Assembly (NCBI GenBank): GCA_937949945.1
Contig: CALFEQ010000085.1
Coordinates: 169,449-233,448 of the forward strand
From: an uncultured Myxococcales bacterium
GTDB taxonomy: Bacteria > Myxococcota_A > Polyangia > Polyangiales > Polyangiaceae
Length of the DNA: 64,000 bases
Reading direction: 5' to 3'
The position numbers and the translations under genes were made by a program. The notes beneath the pieces were generated by a model, which saw only the letters and a program-made list of their open reading frames with translations, did no database searches and was not told the DNA's origin. Positions 26,258 to 36,730 of the stretch are shown in pieces (the first letter of the stretch is position 1; every line of letters begins with the position of its first letter).

Positions 26258-27835
26258 ATGGCTTCTCTTCGCTTGGCGACGCTTGCGTCGCTCGTCACCT
26301 GTCTTGCGCTCGCTTTCACCATCCCCGGTTGCGCCGCGGACGACGGGGATCCTTCGGACAAGCGTGAAGACCCCTTCTCCGAGCCGATGGAGCCCGTGCT
26401 CGTGAAGGAGGCGGTCACGGCCGATCAGGACTTCGCGAACGACGTCGAGGTCAAAGAAGACAGGCTCGTCATCGCCACCGCCGGCCACGAGGCGATGATC
26501 GCCAAGATCCAGCCCGGGGCGATCCTCGCCGGCAACCGGTCGCTGACGAAGACGGTCACGGAGTCGGAGAACGGTGACTTCGGACCGAACCCGTTCGGCT
26601 TCCTCCGCCGGGTCACGAAGGTCGAGGAGGACGGCCCGAACACCGTCATCCACACGGAGCAAGCGACGCTCGACGAGTGGCTGCAAGAAGGCGACATCGA
26701 CTTCTCCGACGACCGCTCCTTGCTGGACGGGTCGACGCCGATCGCGGACGAGAGCGACGGCGCGAAGTCGAAGTCGAGGTCGAAGTCGAAGTCGAAGTCG
26801 AAGTCGTACACCCAGTCGCTGAAGTTCCTCGCCAACGACAATCAGCAAGGCCGAGGGAGCGGCTCCGGCTCGTTCTCGATCAACGGCGGCATCGGCGACG
26901 TCAACGGAGGCATCTCCCTCAGCAACGCGACCTTCCGTCTCAACGCGCGCTTCGACGGGCACTTCAAGGTCCGCTACAAGGAGCTCCGCTTCCTCCCCGA
27001 TCCGCCGACGGCCGTGAACTTCAAGGCCCACCTCACGCTCGACCCCGTCGTGAGCGCGGACATCGACGTGACGGGCGGCCGCACGACCGGCACGATCCGC
27101 GAGAAGGAGTGGCGAGGCCGCGGGATGATCATCCCCATCGCGGCCCCGATCCCGATCACGCTCTACGTCGAGCCGGAGCTGAAATGCTCCCTCAGCTACG
27201 GCGGATCCGTCTCCGTGAGCGTCAGCGCGAGCATCAACGCCCACGCCGAGATCGGCTTCCAAGGCGACGCCGGCTTCAAGCACTTCGACCTCAAGAACCT
27301 CTCGAAGGCCCCGAGCGTCGACGGCAGCTTCTCGCTCGAGAAGGTCACCGGGAAGGCGTCGCTCTCGGCGGAGTGCAAGCTCCTCGCGGTGCCCACGGTG
27401 CTCGCCTTCGACGCCGCGGGCCTCGAGGGCAAGATCGGTCCTTACGTCTCGGTCACCGCGGACCTCTGCGCCGCGATCGCCACGGAGGCCGACTCGGCGA
27501 ACGGCAAGGGCATCACGATCGCGGAGGAGCACGGCCTGGCCGGCGAGTTCAACGGCCGGATCCAGATCCCGCTGATCCGCAAGGGCAAGAGCTTCACGGC
27601 CGCCAGCCTGTCCATCCCGCTGACGGAGCCGAACTACCTCCTCGGCGACGACAAGACGTGCGACACGAAGCTGCTCGACAGCTGCAAGGGCAAGGCCGAC
27701 GGCTTCTACTGCAGCGAGATCGCCGCGTACTCCGGCTACTACTGCAAGGGCGAGCAGATCGTGGCCGGCATGCAGTGCACCGGCGAAGGCAAGAAGTGCG
27801 TCGGCGGCACCGAGCGCGAGATCCGCTGCGAATAG
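26258..27835 (+). CDS. Putative secreted lipoprotein with KS-repeat and Cys-rich C-terminus
   Basis: 525 residues from ATG 26258 (GGAG 5 nt upstream), opening a lipoprotein signal with lipobox at about IPGCAADD. I do not recognise a family. Visible: an acidic N-terminal half, a KSKSRSKSKSKSKS tract at about residues 169-183 encoded by seven 6-bp units, a Gly/Ser-rich stretch, then a long beta-rich region without a clear domain, and a C-terminal segment with several Cys (SCKGKADGFYCSEIAAYSGYYCKG, GMQCTGEGKKCVGG) likely disulfide-bonded outside the cytoplasm. Tail-to-tail with the TPR lipoprotein gene with no spacer. Confidence 0.7.
   Translation: MASLRLATLASLVTCLALAFTIPGCAADDGDPSDKREDPFSEPMEPVLVKEAVTADQDFANDVEVKEDRLVIATAGHEAMIAKIQPGAILAGNRSLTKTVTESENGDFGPNPFGFLRRVTKVEEDGPNTVIHTEQATLDEWLQEGDIDFSDDRSLLDGSTPIADESDGAKSKSRSKSKSKSKSYTQSLKFLANDNQQGRGSGSGSFSINGGIGDVNGGISLSNATFRLNARFDGHFKVRYKELRFLPDPPTAVNFKAHLTLDPVVSADIDVTGGRTTGTIREKEWRGRGMIIPIAAPIPITLYVEPELKCSLSYGGSVSVSVSASINAHAEIGFQGDAGFKHFDLKNLSKAPSVDGSFSLEKVTGKASLSAECKLLAVPTVLAFDAAGLEGKIGPYVSVTADLCAAIATEADSANGKGITIAEEHGLAGEFNGRIQIPLIRKGKSFTAASLSIPLTEPNYLLGDDKTCDTKLLDSCKGKADGFYCSEIAAYSGYYCKGEQIVAGMQCTGEGKKCVGGTEREIRCE
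26765..26806 (+). repeat. In-frame 6-bp tandem repeat (AAGTCG)x7
   Basis: Seven tandem hexamers, one with a single change (AGGTCG), encode the KS/RS tract of the lipoprotein. Copy-number change would keep the reading frame. Confidence 0.9.
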
Positions 27836-29482
27836 TCACTCGCCCGCCAGGGCACGCTCCGCCGGAGTGCGGGCGACGGCCATGAGCCGCGCGCGCGCCG
27901 GCGGGACGTCCTCGGCGCGACCGCCCCTCTCGGCGATTTCGACCGCCACCGCGAGCAGCAGCGGATGGGCGGGCGCCGACGCGATGGCCCGCAGCACCGG
28001 CGCCCAGATCGCCGAGTCGTTCGGCCCGCTCGTCGCCGACGCGAGCGCGGCGCGAGCGAGCGAGAACCCGACGATGGGATCGCGATCGGCCGCGCGGTGC
28101 ATGCGCGCGAGCAGGCTGCGCGCCGGCGCTCCCGTCGGGTCCACGAGCGTGTGCCAGAGCAGCGCGTGCTTCTGGTCGACGATCCGCTGATCGAGCGCGG
28201 CCGCGTCGACGGCCGGCGGCGGCTCACGCCGGCGCGCCGCGAGCTCGAGGCGTAGCTCGAGCGGAAGCGACCCCTCGGGGATGATCCCGCGCGCGGCGAG
28301 CTCGACGGCGAGCGGCCCGGCGACGGGATCGTGCGGGGCCATCGGGGCCGCCTCGACGCGAGACGTGAAAATACGCGCGGCCTCCGCGTTCCCCGTCGCC
28401 GCGAGGCGCTCGGCGAGGACGAACACGCACGCCGCCGCGGGCCGGTCGGAGGGCGATCCGCGGAGCAGATCGCCCGCGAGCGGACGCTCGCCGTCGCGCG
28501 CCGCGGCGGCCGCGAGCACCATCGCGGCGCACCCGGCGCCCGGGTCGGCGGCGACGACCGCCCGCGCGACACTGCGGGCGATCTCGGCGCGCTCGAGCAC
28601 GAGCGCACGCGCGGCGACCTCCGAGAGCGACACGTGCCCGCGCACGGCGCGTCGTTCGGCGCGCTCCTGGTCGCCCGACAGGAGCGCCTCGTCGACGGCG
28701 AGACGCGCGACGGTCGCGTCGCGGACGTTGCGGATCCCGCGCTCCTCCGGCGCGTCGGCGAGCGTCGCGGCGACGCGCCGGGCGAGCGCCGCCTCGCCCA
28801 TCCCGAGCAGCTCGAGGATGCCCGACTCCACGTCGGCCTGGAGATGCGGCGCCGTCTGGACGAGGCCTTCGAGCCCCCGCGCGAGCAGCTCCGGGTCGGC
28901 CTTGCCGCGCCCCCACGCGACGAGGGCTCCCCACGCCGCCGGATCGTGACCGCTCGCCACCGTCAGCGCGATGGCACGGGCGCGCGCGCGACGATCGTCG
29001 GCCGAGTCGGATCGCTGCGCGGCGAGCCGCACGAAGAGCGCTTCGAGCGAGGCGCTCGAGCGATCCTCGGGGGCGATCCGCTCGACGAGCGCGACGGCCT
29101 CGGCGGCCTCGCCTCGCGCGGCGGCGCAGCGCGCCTTCGCCGCGAGCGCGGGCGCGTACGTCGGATCGATCCGGAGAGCGCGCGCGAACGCCTCGTCCGC
29201 CGCCTTGCTCTTCGGATCCAGCTTGCAGTGCACGTCGCCGATGCGCGTGAACGGCTCCGGATCCTCGTCGTCCACCGCCGCCGTCTTCTCGTACGCGGCG
29301 AGCGCGGAGCGGAGATCGCCTGCCTCCTCGGCGAGGACCCCCTTCAGGTACGAGGCGTAGGCCTCGGGAGCCACGTACGCGCCCTCGACGATGCGACCGT
29401 CGTAGACCCGCACGACCGTGGGATCGCCGACGCACGCGATCGCCAGCGAGGCGAAGCACAGCCCGGCGAGCGCGCGCTTCAC
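27836..29482 (-). CDS. TPR-repeat lipoprotein
   Basis: 548 residues from GTG 29482, which overlaps the hisC stop and has GGAGGG 7 nt upstream. Signal peptide with lipobox LAIAC, then tetratricopeptide-like repeats at about 35-110 (YLKGVLAEEAGDLRSALAAYEKTAAVDDEDPEPF; ALRIDPTYAPALAAKARCAAARG). The remaining Ala-rich helical solenoid has no recognisable catalytic motif. Likely an outer-membrane-anchored scaffold. Translationally coupled to hisC, though no functional link is apparent. Confidence 0.8.
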   Translation of the reverse strand: MKRALAGLCFASLAIACVGDPTVVRVYDGRIVEGAYVAPEAYASYLKGVLAEEAGDLRSALAAYEKTAAVDDEDPEPFTRIGDVHCKLDPKSKAADEAFARALRIDPTYAPALAAKARCAAARGEAAEAVALVERIAPEDRSSASLEALFVRLAAQRSDSADDRRARARAIALTVASGHDPAAWGALVAWGRGKADPELLARGLEGLVQTAPHLQADVESGILELLGMGEAALARRVAATLADAPEERGIRNVRDATVARLAVDEALLSGDQERAERRAVRGHVSLSEVAARALVLERAEIARSVARAVVAADPGAGCAAMVLAAAAARDGERPLAGDLLRGSPSDRPAAACVFVLAERLAATGNAEAARIFTSRVEAAPMAPHDPVAGPLAVELAARGIIPEGSLPLELRLELAARRREPPPAVDAAALDQRIVDQKHALLWHTLVDPTGAPARSLLARMHRAADRDPIVGFSLARAALASATSGPNDSAIWAPVLRAIASAPAHPLLLAVAVEIAERGGRAEDVPPARARLMAVARTPAERALAGE

Positions 29483-30657
29483 GGCGATCCCTCCGACCTC
29501 ACGGCGACGTCCCGAGCGCGCCGGAGCGCGGCGACGAGCGCCTCGTTCTCGGCGTCCGTCCCGACGGTGACGCGGAGCTGCGTCGCGAGCCTGCCGCCCG
29601 ACGCATGGAAGCTCCGGACGAGGACGCCGTCCTTCAGGAGCGCGTCGAACACCACCTCGGCCGGCCCGGGCGTCTTCACCCACAGGAAGTTGGCGTCGCT
29701 CGGCGTGACCGAGAATCCCTCGATCGACGCGATCGCGCGCGCGAGCTCGTCGCGCGCAGCGACGACGCGGGCGACGTCGCGCTGCACGTCGTCCCAGGCC
29801 TCCTCGAGCACGGCGGCAGCGGCGGCCTGGCTCGTGGCGCTCACGTTGAACGGCTGGCGCACCTTGTCGATCTCCGCGACGAGGGCCCGGTTCGCCTCGA
29901 GCCATCCGACGCGCAGCGCGGCGAGCCCGATCTTGCTCAGCGTACGGAGGATGCCCAGGTTCGGGAGCTCCTCGCGCCAGCTTCGGACGCTCGCTCCCTC
30001 GCCGGCGTAGTCGACGTACGCCTCGTCGACGACCGAGAGCGCGGGCGCCGATGCCGCGACGACCTCGCGCAGCCGGTCCGAGCTCATGCGATTGCCGGTC
30101 GGGTTGTTCGGGCTCGCGACGAACACGACGTTCGGGGACGTCATCTCGACGGCGCGCTTCATCGACGCGACGTCGAGATCCCACGCGCGATCGAGCGGGA
30201 CCTCGACCGGCTTGTGACCGTGCCCGCGGGCGGTCACCCGGTACATGACGAACGTGGGGATCGGCGTGACCACGACCGGCTGCGGGTTCTTCCCGCGGGG
30301 CCGCGCGAGCGCCGTGAGGAGCAGCGCGATGACCTCGTCCGAACCGCAACCGACGAGGAGGTCGTCGGGGCTCGCGCCGGTCCGGCGCGCGATGGCCTCC
30401 TTGAGCCGGAGCGCTCGCGGATCCGGGTACCGCTCGAGCGCGACGGCGGCGATCGCGCGCGCGACGGCCTCGCGCACCGCGGGAGACGAGCACGGCGGAG
30501 CCTCGTTGGCGTCGAGCTTCACGCGCACGCCGGGCGGATCGTGCGGCACGTACGCGCGCAGCTCCTGGAGCTCCGGCCTCGAGAGGCCGAGCAGGTCGGC
30601 TTCGGCGACGACGCGCCGGCTGGCGGTCGGCTCTGTCGGATTCGGGGCGCCGCCCAT
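29479..30657 (-). CDS. hisC: Histidinol-phosphate aminotransferase
   Basis: 392-residue PLP-dependent class I/II aminotransferase, which converts imidazole acetol phosphate to histidinol phosphate in histidine biosynthesis. Visible: KLDANEAPP start motif, SPNNPTGNRMSSD, DEAYVDYAGE with the cofactor Asp, and the PLP lysine in LRTLSKIGLAALRVGW. No other his gene is present; members of this family also act on aromatic or other amino acids, so the substrate is probable rather than certain. Confidence 0.85.
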   Translation of the reverse strand: MGGAPNPTEPTASRRVVAEADLLGLSRPELQELRAYVPHDPPGVRVKLDANEAPPCSSPAVREAVARAIAAVALERYPDPRALRLKEAIARRTGASPDDLLVGCGSDEVIALLLTALARPRGKNPQPVVVTPIPTFVMYRVTARGHGHKPVEVPLDRAWDLDVASMKRAVEMTSPNVVFVASPNNPTGNRMSSDRLREVVAASAPALSVVDEAYVDYAGEGASVRSWREELPNLGILRTLSKIGLAALRVGWLEANRALVAEIDKVRQPFNVSATSQAAAAAVLEEAWDDVQRDVARVVAARDELARAIASIEGFSVTPSDANFLWVKTPGPAEVVFDALLKDGVLVRSFHASGGRLATQLRVTVGTDAENEALVAALRRARDVAVRSEGSP

Positions 30658-30774
30658 GCGAGGCCGCTAGGTTAGCACTTCGCGCCCCGGGCTCGCCCGC
30701 CCTCGATCACGCCGCCCCGAGACGAGACGATCCCTCCCGACGACCGCGGGAGGGCGGGTATCGTTGTCGGTCGC

Positions 30775-31689
<915 letters not shown>

Positions 31690-31693
31690 CCTT

Positions 31694-34549
31694 TCATCGC
31701 GAGCGGCGGCCCGCGCGGGGTTTCACGGCGTAGCGAGAGCGTAGCGACTGCATGCCCCGCGGGCGGTAGTCGCCGGCGTCGGCGAGGTCCGCGTGGCTGA
31801 CGTCCTCCATCGAGGCGGGCGCAGGCGGCACGCGGGCGTGTCCCTCGGCCTCGCGGAGGCGCTCGGCGATCTCGATGATGCGGCGCTCGACGCGGCCGAA
31901 CACGCTGCCCGCCGGGAAGCGGCCCTGCGGATCGCGCTCGCCGGCGGGGACGCCGGTGAGCACCTCGATGCCCTGGGCCACCGTCTCGACGGCGTAGAGG
32001 TGGAACTTGCCCTCGCGGATCGCCTGCGCGACGTCCTCGTTGAGCACGAGGTGCTCGAGGTTCGCGCGCGGGAGCAACACGCCCTGCTGACCCGTCAGGC
32101 CGCGCGCGCGGCAGAGCTCGAAGAAGCCTTCGATCTTCGCGCACACGCCGCCGATCGCCTGGATCTCCCCGAGCTGGTTCACCGAGCCCGTGACGGCGAT
32201 GCCCTGATCGATCGGCACCTCGGCGAGCGCCGAGAGCACGCCGAACAGCTCGCTCGAGGACGCGCTGTCGCCGTCGATCTCGCCGTAGCTCTGCTCGAAG
32301 GCGATCTGCGCCTTCAGCGAGAGCGGGCGCTCCTGTCCGAACATGCGCGCGAGGTATCCGCGGATGATCGCGACGCCCTTCGTGTGGATCGCGCCGCCGA
32401 GCTGCGCCTCGTGCTCGACGTCGACGATGCCCTCGCGGCCGAGCGCCACGACGGCCGTGATGCGCATCGGCTGGCCGAACTCGACGTCGCCCGCCGAGTA
32501 GACGGACAGGCCGTTGACGACGCCGACGCGGAAGCCCTGCGTGTCGAGCGAGACCTCGCCGCGCAGCGTGAGCTCGCGGATGTGGCGCTCCGCGGCGCCG
32601 GCGCGCTCGCGCCGCTCGCGCCACGCGATCTCGACGTCCTCGGCCGTGACGATGCACCCCTTCGCCGGCGTCGAGGCGCGGAACGGGCGCGGCACCTGCG
32701 AGGCAGGGCCCACCTCGATCCAATCGGCGTCGCCGGCCGCGCGCGCGGCGGCGAGCGCACCGGCGAACGCCGCCGTCTCCTCGAGGGGCGAGAGCGCGAC
32801 GCTCAGCTTCTGGCGATCGCCCGCGAGCCGCGTCGCGAGATCGAGCAGGCGAGCGCGGGCGGCGCGATCGAAGGTGCCCCACTCGCGCGCCTCGGCCATC
32901 GACATGAGATAGGCATCGAGCGCCCTCAGGTTCTCGGGCGTGCGCGCGATCGACGGCTCGATCTCCACCTTCACGCGGAAGAGCGACGCGAAGTCCGGAT
33001 CGGCGTCGAGCAGCGTCGCGTAGACCTCCGGCGCACCGACGAGCACGACGCGGACGCGGATCGGCACGGGCACGGGACGGAGCGTCGTCGCGTAGAGGCC
33101 GAGCGGCCCGAGCGGGTCCTCGGCGCCGATGCGGCGCTCGCGGAGCACGCGCTTCATGCGCTCCCAGATGATGGGATCCGTCATGAGGTCGGTCGCGCGC
33201 ACGATGAGCACGCCGCCCGACGCGCGGTGGAGCGAACCGGCACGGATGCGCGTGAAGTCCGTGAGGAGCGCGCCGAAGCGCGCGCGCCGCTCGAGGTACC
33301 CGAACAGGTTCGGGTACGTCGGGTTCGTCTCGTAGATGACCGGCGGAGGACTGCCCTCCTCGTTCGAGACGAGGAGGTTGACCTTGAAGCGGCCGAGCCG
33401 CGTCGCGTGCTCGGGATCGTGGTCGGGCGGCTCGGCGTCGCGATCGGGGTCCTCCCCCGGCACCGACGGCGGCGGCTCGAGGAAGTCTTGCCAGTCGGCG
33501 ATGAGCGCCTTCTCGCAGTTGTCGAGGTACGACAGGACGTCGTCGCCGAAGTCGCCGAGCAGCTTCTTCAGCTCGCCGCATGCGCGCTTGATGACGGTCT
33601 CGGCGAGGCGGTTCATCGCCTCCTCGCGCGCGGCATCGAACTGCGCGCTCTGCTCGCGGACGCGGCTCGCCGCCTTCTCGACCTCGGCGGTGAGACGCTC
33701 CTCGGCCTCGGCGAGGGCGCGCTTCGTCGACTCGTCGAGCGCGCCGAACTGCTCGGCCGAGAGCGGCTTGCCGTGGAGGATCGGGAACGTCTGGACGCCG
33801 CCCTGGACGGCGCGGATCCCGAAGCCGAGGTTCTTCGCGGTGAGCTCGAGGCCCGTCAGGACCTCCTTGTTCTTCGACTCGAGCTCGCGGGCGAGCTTCT
33901 GCGTCGCGCGCCGGACCTCCTCGTGCTGGGAGATGTTCGGGATCTCCTGCTTCAGCCGCTCGATGAGGGCATCCATGGCGGCGACGAGGGTCCCGCCCGA
34001 GCCCGGCGGCAGCATCAGCGGTTTGGGCGCCTCGGGCCGCTCGAAGTCGTGGACGTAGACGATGTCGGGCGGTGTCTCCCGTCCCTCCGCGAAGCGCCGC
34101 GCGAAACGGACGAGGTCATCCTCGATCATCACCTCCGGCTGGGCGGAGACGAAGACGTGGAAGCTCGGCTCGCGCGACGCGAGCCCCAGGGTCAGCGCGC
34201 GGCGGGCGACGGTCGGCAAGAGCTCGAAAAGCCCCGCGCTCTCGGCGGGCTTCTCGGGGAGCAGGTCCGGATCGGTGTACTGGGTCGCGAGCTCCGGCGG
34301 CACCCGGAAGGGGTCGCGGCCCGAGCCCGGCTTTGGCGAGAGGTTTGCCTCGAGCCACGCCTTGACCGGGCCGGCCGACATCGGCGGCTCGCTCGGGACC
34401 TCCCGGCGTGCCTTCGAGGGCCGCTCGCCTCCGCTCCCGCTCCTCCGGCTGCGGGCACCGGACCGCGCCGAACGTCCGCTGGTCTGGGCGGTGGCCGGCT
34501 CCTGGGTCTTACCGCGCGAGGAGGTGCTCTGGCGGCGGCGTTGGGGCAT
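31694..34549 (-). CDS. Lon-family protease, AAA_32 type, with degenerate ATP-binding site
   Basis: 951 residues. A basic, disordered N-terminal extension (1-60) precedes an AAA_32/Lon-like ATPase region with a long inserted coiled-coil (about 210-360), then the Lon protease domain (about 690-885). The catalytic dyad is intact: S762 in EIDGDSASSSELFG and K805 in IGGVCAKIEGFFELC. The P-loop position, usually GPPGTGKT, reads SAQPEVMIEDD after FHVFV, and the Walker B aspartate in GGVLIVRATDLM is Arg. So peptidase activity is probable but ATP hydrolysis is not. Distinct from the canonical lon at 49815. Confidence 0.9.
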   Translation of the reverse strand: MPQRRRQSTSSRGKTQEPATAQTSGRSARSGARSRRSGSGGERPSKARREVPSEPPMSAGPVKAWLEANLSPKPGSGRDPFRVPPELATQYTDPDLLPEKPAESAGLFELLPTVARRALTLGLASREPSFHVFVSAQPEVMIEDDLVRFARRFAEGRETPPDIVYVHDFERPEAPKPLMLPPGSGGTLVAAMDALIERLKQEIPNISQHEEVRRATQKLARELESKNKEVLTGLELTAKNLGFGIRAVQGGVQTFPILHGKPLSAEQFGALDESTKRALAEAEERLTAEVEKAASRVREQSAQFDAAREEAMNRLAETVIKRACGELKKLLGDFGDDVLSYLDNCEKALIADWQDFLEPPPSVPGEDPDRDAEPPDHDPEHATRLGRFKVNLLVSNEEGSPPPVIYETNPTYPNLFGYLERRARFGALLTDFTRIRAGSLHRASGGVLIVRATDLMTDPIIWERMKRVLRERRIGAEDPLGPLGLYATTLRPVPVPIRVRVVLVGAPEVYATLLDADPDFASLFRVKVEIEPSIARTPENLRALDAYLMSMAEAREWGTFDRAARARLLDLATRLAGDRQKLSVALSPLEETAAFAGALAAARAAGDADWIEVGPASQVPRPFRASTPAKGCIVTAEDVEIAWRERRERAGAAERHIRELTLRGEVSLDTQGFRVGVVNGLSVYSAGDVEFGQPMRITAVVALGREGIVDVEHEAQLGGAIHTKGVAIIRGYLARMFGQERPLSLKAQIAFEQSYGEIDGDSASSSELFGVLSALAEVPIDQGIAVTGSVNQLGEIQAIGGVCAKIEGFFELCRARGLTGQQGVLLPRANLEHLVLNEDVAQAIREGKFHLYAVETVAQGIEVLTGVPAGERDPQGRFPAGSVFGRVERRIIEIAERLREAEGHARVPPAPASMEDVSHADLADAGDYRPRGMQSLRSRYAVKPRAGRRSR

Positions 34550-34782
34550 ACATTCAGATGCTACCAGAGTCCTTTGCGGCTCGCGGGCAAACGCGTCGAC
34601 GTCTTTTTCCGCAAGCCGGGCCGCGCTCGGCGCCGTCGGTCGCGGTCCGACCTACGAGGGCGCAGGATATTCCCCCGTGACGCGTTCGTGACGCCGCGCC
34701 CGGGCGGCCCTTCGGGTCGCGCGGCGATCGGCTGACTTACCCCCTGTCCGGCCCAAGCGAGGCACGGTACCATGCGAAACGA

Positions 34783-36723
34783 ATGGCGCGTTTGATCCTC
34801 GCCACTGCGGATGGACAGCAGGCGATCGAGCTGCGCCCAATCAACAGCCTCGGGCGTCACCCGAACAACTCGATCCAACTGCTCGACAAGATCGTCTCGA
34901 AGGAGCACTGCATCCTCGAGCAACGGGATGGAGGCTTCGTCCTTCGCGACCTCGGAAGCCTCAACGGGACCTACGTGAACGGCGAGCGCGTCCGTGGCGA
35001 GATGATGCTCCGCCACGGCGACGAGATCGCCCTCGGATCGACGCGGGCCCGCTACGACGACGGCAGCGGCCCGCCGCTCGACTTCAACGCACCGCTGCCG
35101 CAGCCGCAGAGCGCGCCGCACGCGCCGGCTGCGATGCCGCATCCACCGATGCCGGGAGCTCCGGCGCCGCAGTGGAACCCCAAGGGCCCGAGCGTCCCGC
35201 CGTCGACGCACGGAGTGCCTCCGGCCAACATGCACGGCGCGCCGCCTCCGATGGGCACGATGGGCATGCCCGCGGCGCCCGCGCGTCCGAGCCCAGGCGC
35301 GTACGCCGCCATCCCCTATGCTCAACAGCAGCAGCACCACCCGGCGGCGCACGGCAGCAATCACCCGGCGCCGCCGATGCCGCCGTACGCGCAGCCGCAT
35401 CAGGCGCCGAGCCGTCGGCCGCCGAGCTTCGCCGGGACGCGCGTCGACGTCCTCGACTCGGCTCGAGCGATCGGCACCCAGATCGCGGCGCAGGCGAAGG
35501 GCTTCTTGCCCTACGACCAGATTGCGCACGACCCGCAGCAGCTCCGCGTCGACTACGAGCGGCTCCGCCTGACGTGGGAGCTCACCCGCGACATCGGGCT
35601 CGAGCGCGATCTCGATCAGCTCCTCCACAAGATCCTGCTGTCGCTCTTCAAGTTCGTGAACGCGGACCGCGGCGTCATCCTGCTGCGCGAAGCCGACGGC
35701 TCGCTCCAGCCGCGCGCGGCGCACCGCCGAGACGGCACCGATCAGCCGATCCAGGTCAGCTCCACGATCCTGAACCACGTCATGAAGGAGCGCGCGGCCG
35801 TGCTCACGCACGACGCGTCGATGGACTTCGCCTCGTCGAAGGGCAAGTCGATGATCCTGAACCGGATCTCGAGCGCCATCGTCGTGCCGCTCCTGCACGA
35901 GAAGGACGTGCTCGGCGCGCTCTGGCTCGACAGCGAGTCGCTCGCTCAGTTCCAGCAGAAGGATCTCGAGCTCGTCACCGCCATCAGCAACCAGGCGGCG
36001 ATGTTCATCGAGAACAACCTCCTCGCGAAGAAGATCGAGCAGGAGATCGTCAACCGCGAGCGCTTCAGCCGCCTGCTCTCGCCGAACGTCGCCGAGCAGG
36101 TCCTCTCCGGAAAGCTCGAGGTGAAGAAGGGCGGCGTGCACGTCCCGGAGTGCACCGTCTTCAACTCGGACATCCGCGGCTTCACCCGCATGAGCGAGGG
36201 AGCGCCCGCGGGCGTCATCAACGAGCTGCTCAACGAGTACTTCGAGCTGATGGTCGAGACCATCTTCAAGTACGAGGGCACGCTCGACAAGTTCATGGGC
36301 GACGGCATCATGGCCTTCTGGGGCGCGCCGATGAGCCACCCGGACGACGCGATCCGGAGCGTGCAGTGCGCGCTCGACCAGATGGAGGTGCTCGGGCGCT
36401 TCAACCGGAAGCGCGTCGAGAGCGGCCAGCCGCCGCTCGCGGTCGGCATGGGCCTGCATACGGGCCCGCTCGTCGCGGGCTACGTCGGCAGCTCGAAGGC
36501 CATGAGCTACACGGTCATCGGCGACACGGCGAACACGAGCGCCCGCCTCTGCGGCATCGCACACGCGGGCCAGATCATCGTGAGCGAGAGCACGCTCTCG
36601 CGCCTCGGCGGGCGTTTCGAGGTCGAGGAGCTGCCGCCTGCCCACCTCAAGGGCAAGGAGAAGCCGCTCCGGATCTTCAACGTGAAGCGCGAGAAGCCGA
36701 GCGCGGTGGCGAAGGTGGGCTGA
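34783..36723 (+). CDS. FHA-GAF-adenylate/guanylate cyclase
   Basis: 646 residues. FHA domain (about 1-95: SLGRHPNNSIQLLDKIVSKEH, LNGTYVNGERV) that binds phosphothreonine. A Pro/His-rich linker (about 100-220) follows. GAF domain at about 265-420. Class III cyclase domain at about 445-615: metal Asp residues in FNSDIRGFT and KFMGDGIMAFWGAP, the latter with the base-contacting Lys, and the transition-state Asn/Arg in GDTANTSARL. All catalytic residues are present, so it should make cAMP (or cGMP) in response to kinase and small-ligand input. No clear Shine-Dalgarno sequence; the 233-bp upstream gap is a divergent promoter region with no other gene. Confidence 0.92.
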   Translation: MARLILATADGQQAIELRPINSLGRHPNNSIQLLDKIVSKEHCILEQRDGGFVLRDLGSLNGTYVNGERVRGEMMLRHGDEIALGSTRARYDDGSGPPLDFNAPLPQPQSAPHAPAAMPHPPMPGAPAPQWNPKGPSVPPSTHGVPPANMHGAPPPMGTMGMPAAPARPSPGAYAAIPYAQQQQHHPAAHGSNHPAPPMPPYAQPHQAPSRRPPSFAGTRVDVLDSARAIGTQIAAQAKGFLPYDQIAHDPQQLRVDYERLRLTWELTRDIGLERDLDQLLHKILLSLFKFVNADRGVILLREADGSLQPRAAHRRDGTDQPIQVSSTILNHVMKERAAVLTHDASMDFASSKGKSMILNRISSAIVVPLLHEKDVLGALWLDSESLAQFQQKDLELVTAISNQAAMFIENNLLAKKIEQEIVNRERFSRLLSPNVAEQVLSGKLEVKKGGVHVPECTVFNSDIRGFTRMSEGAPAGVINELLNEYFELMVETIFKYEGTLDKFMGDGIMAFWGAPMSHPDDAIRSVQCALDQMEVLGRFNRKRVESGQPPLAVGMGLHTGPLVAGYVGSSKAMSYTVIGDTANTSARLCGIAHAGQIIVSESTLSRLGGRFEVEELPPAHLKGKEKPLRIFNVKREKPSAVAKVG

Positions 36724-36730
36724 CCATTCG

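Noticed and set aside
31793..34735. 980-codon plus-strand frame opposite the Lon-like gene, longer than the gene itself
   Set aside because: No domain and antisense-type composition; the minus strand carries the protease motifs.
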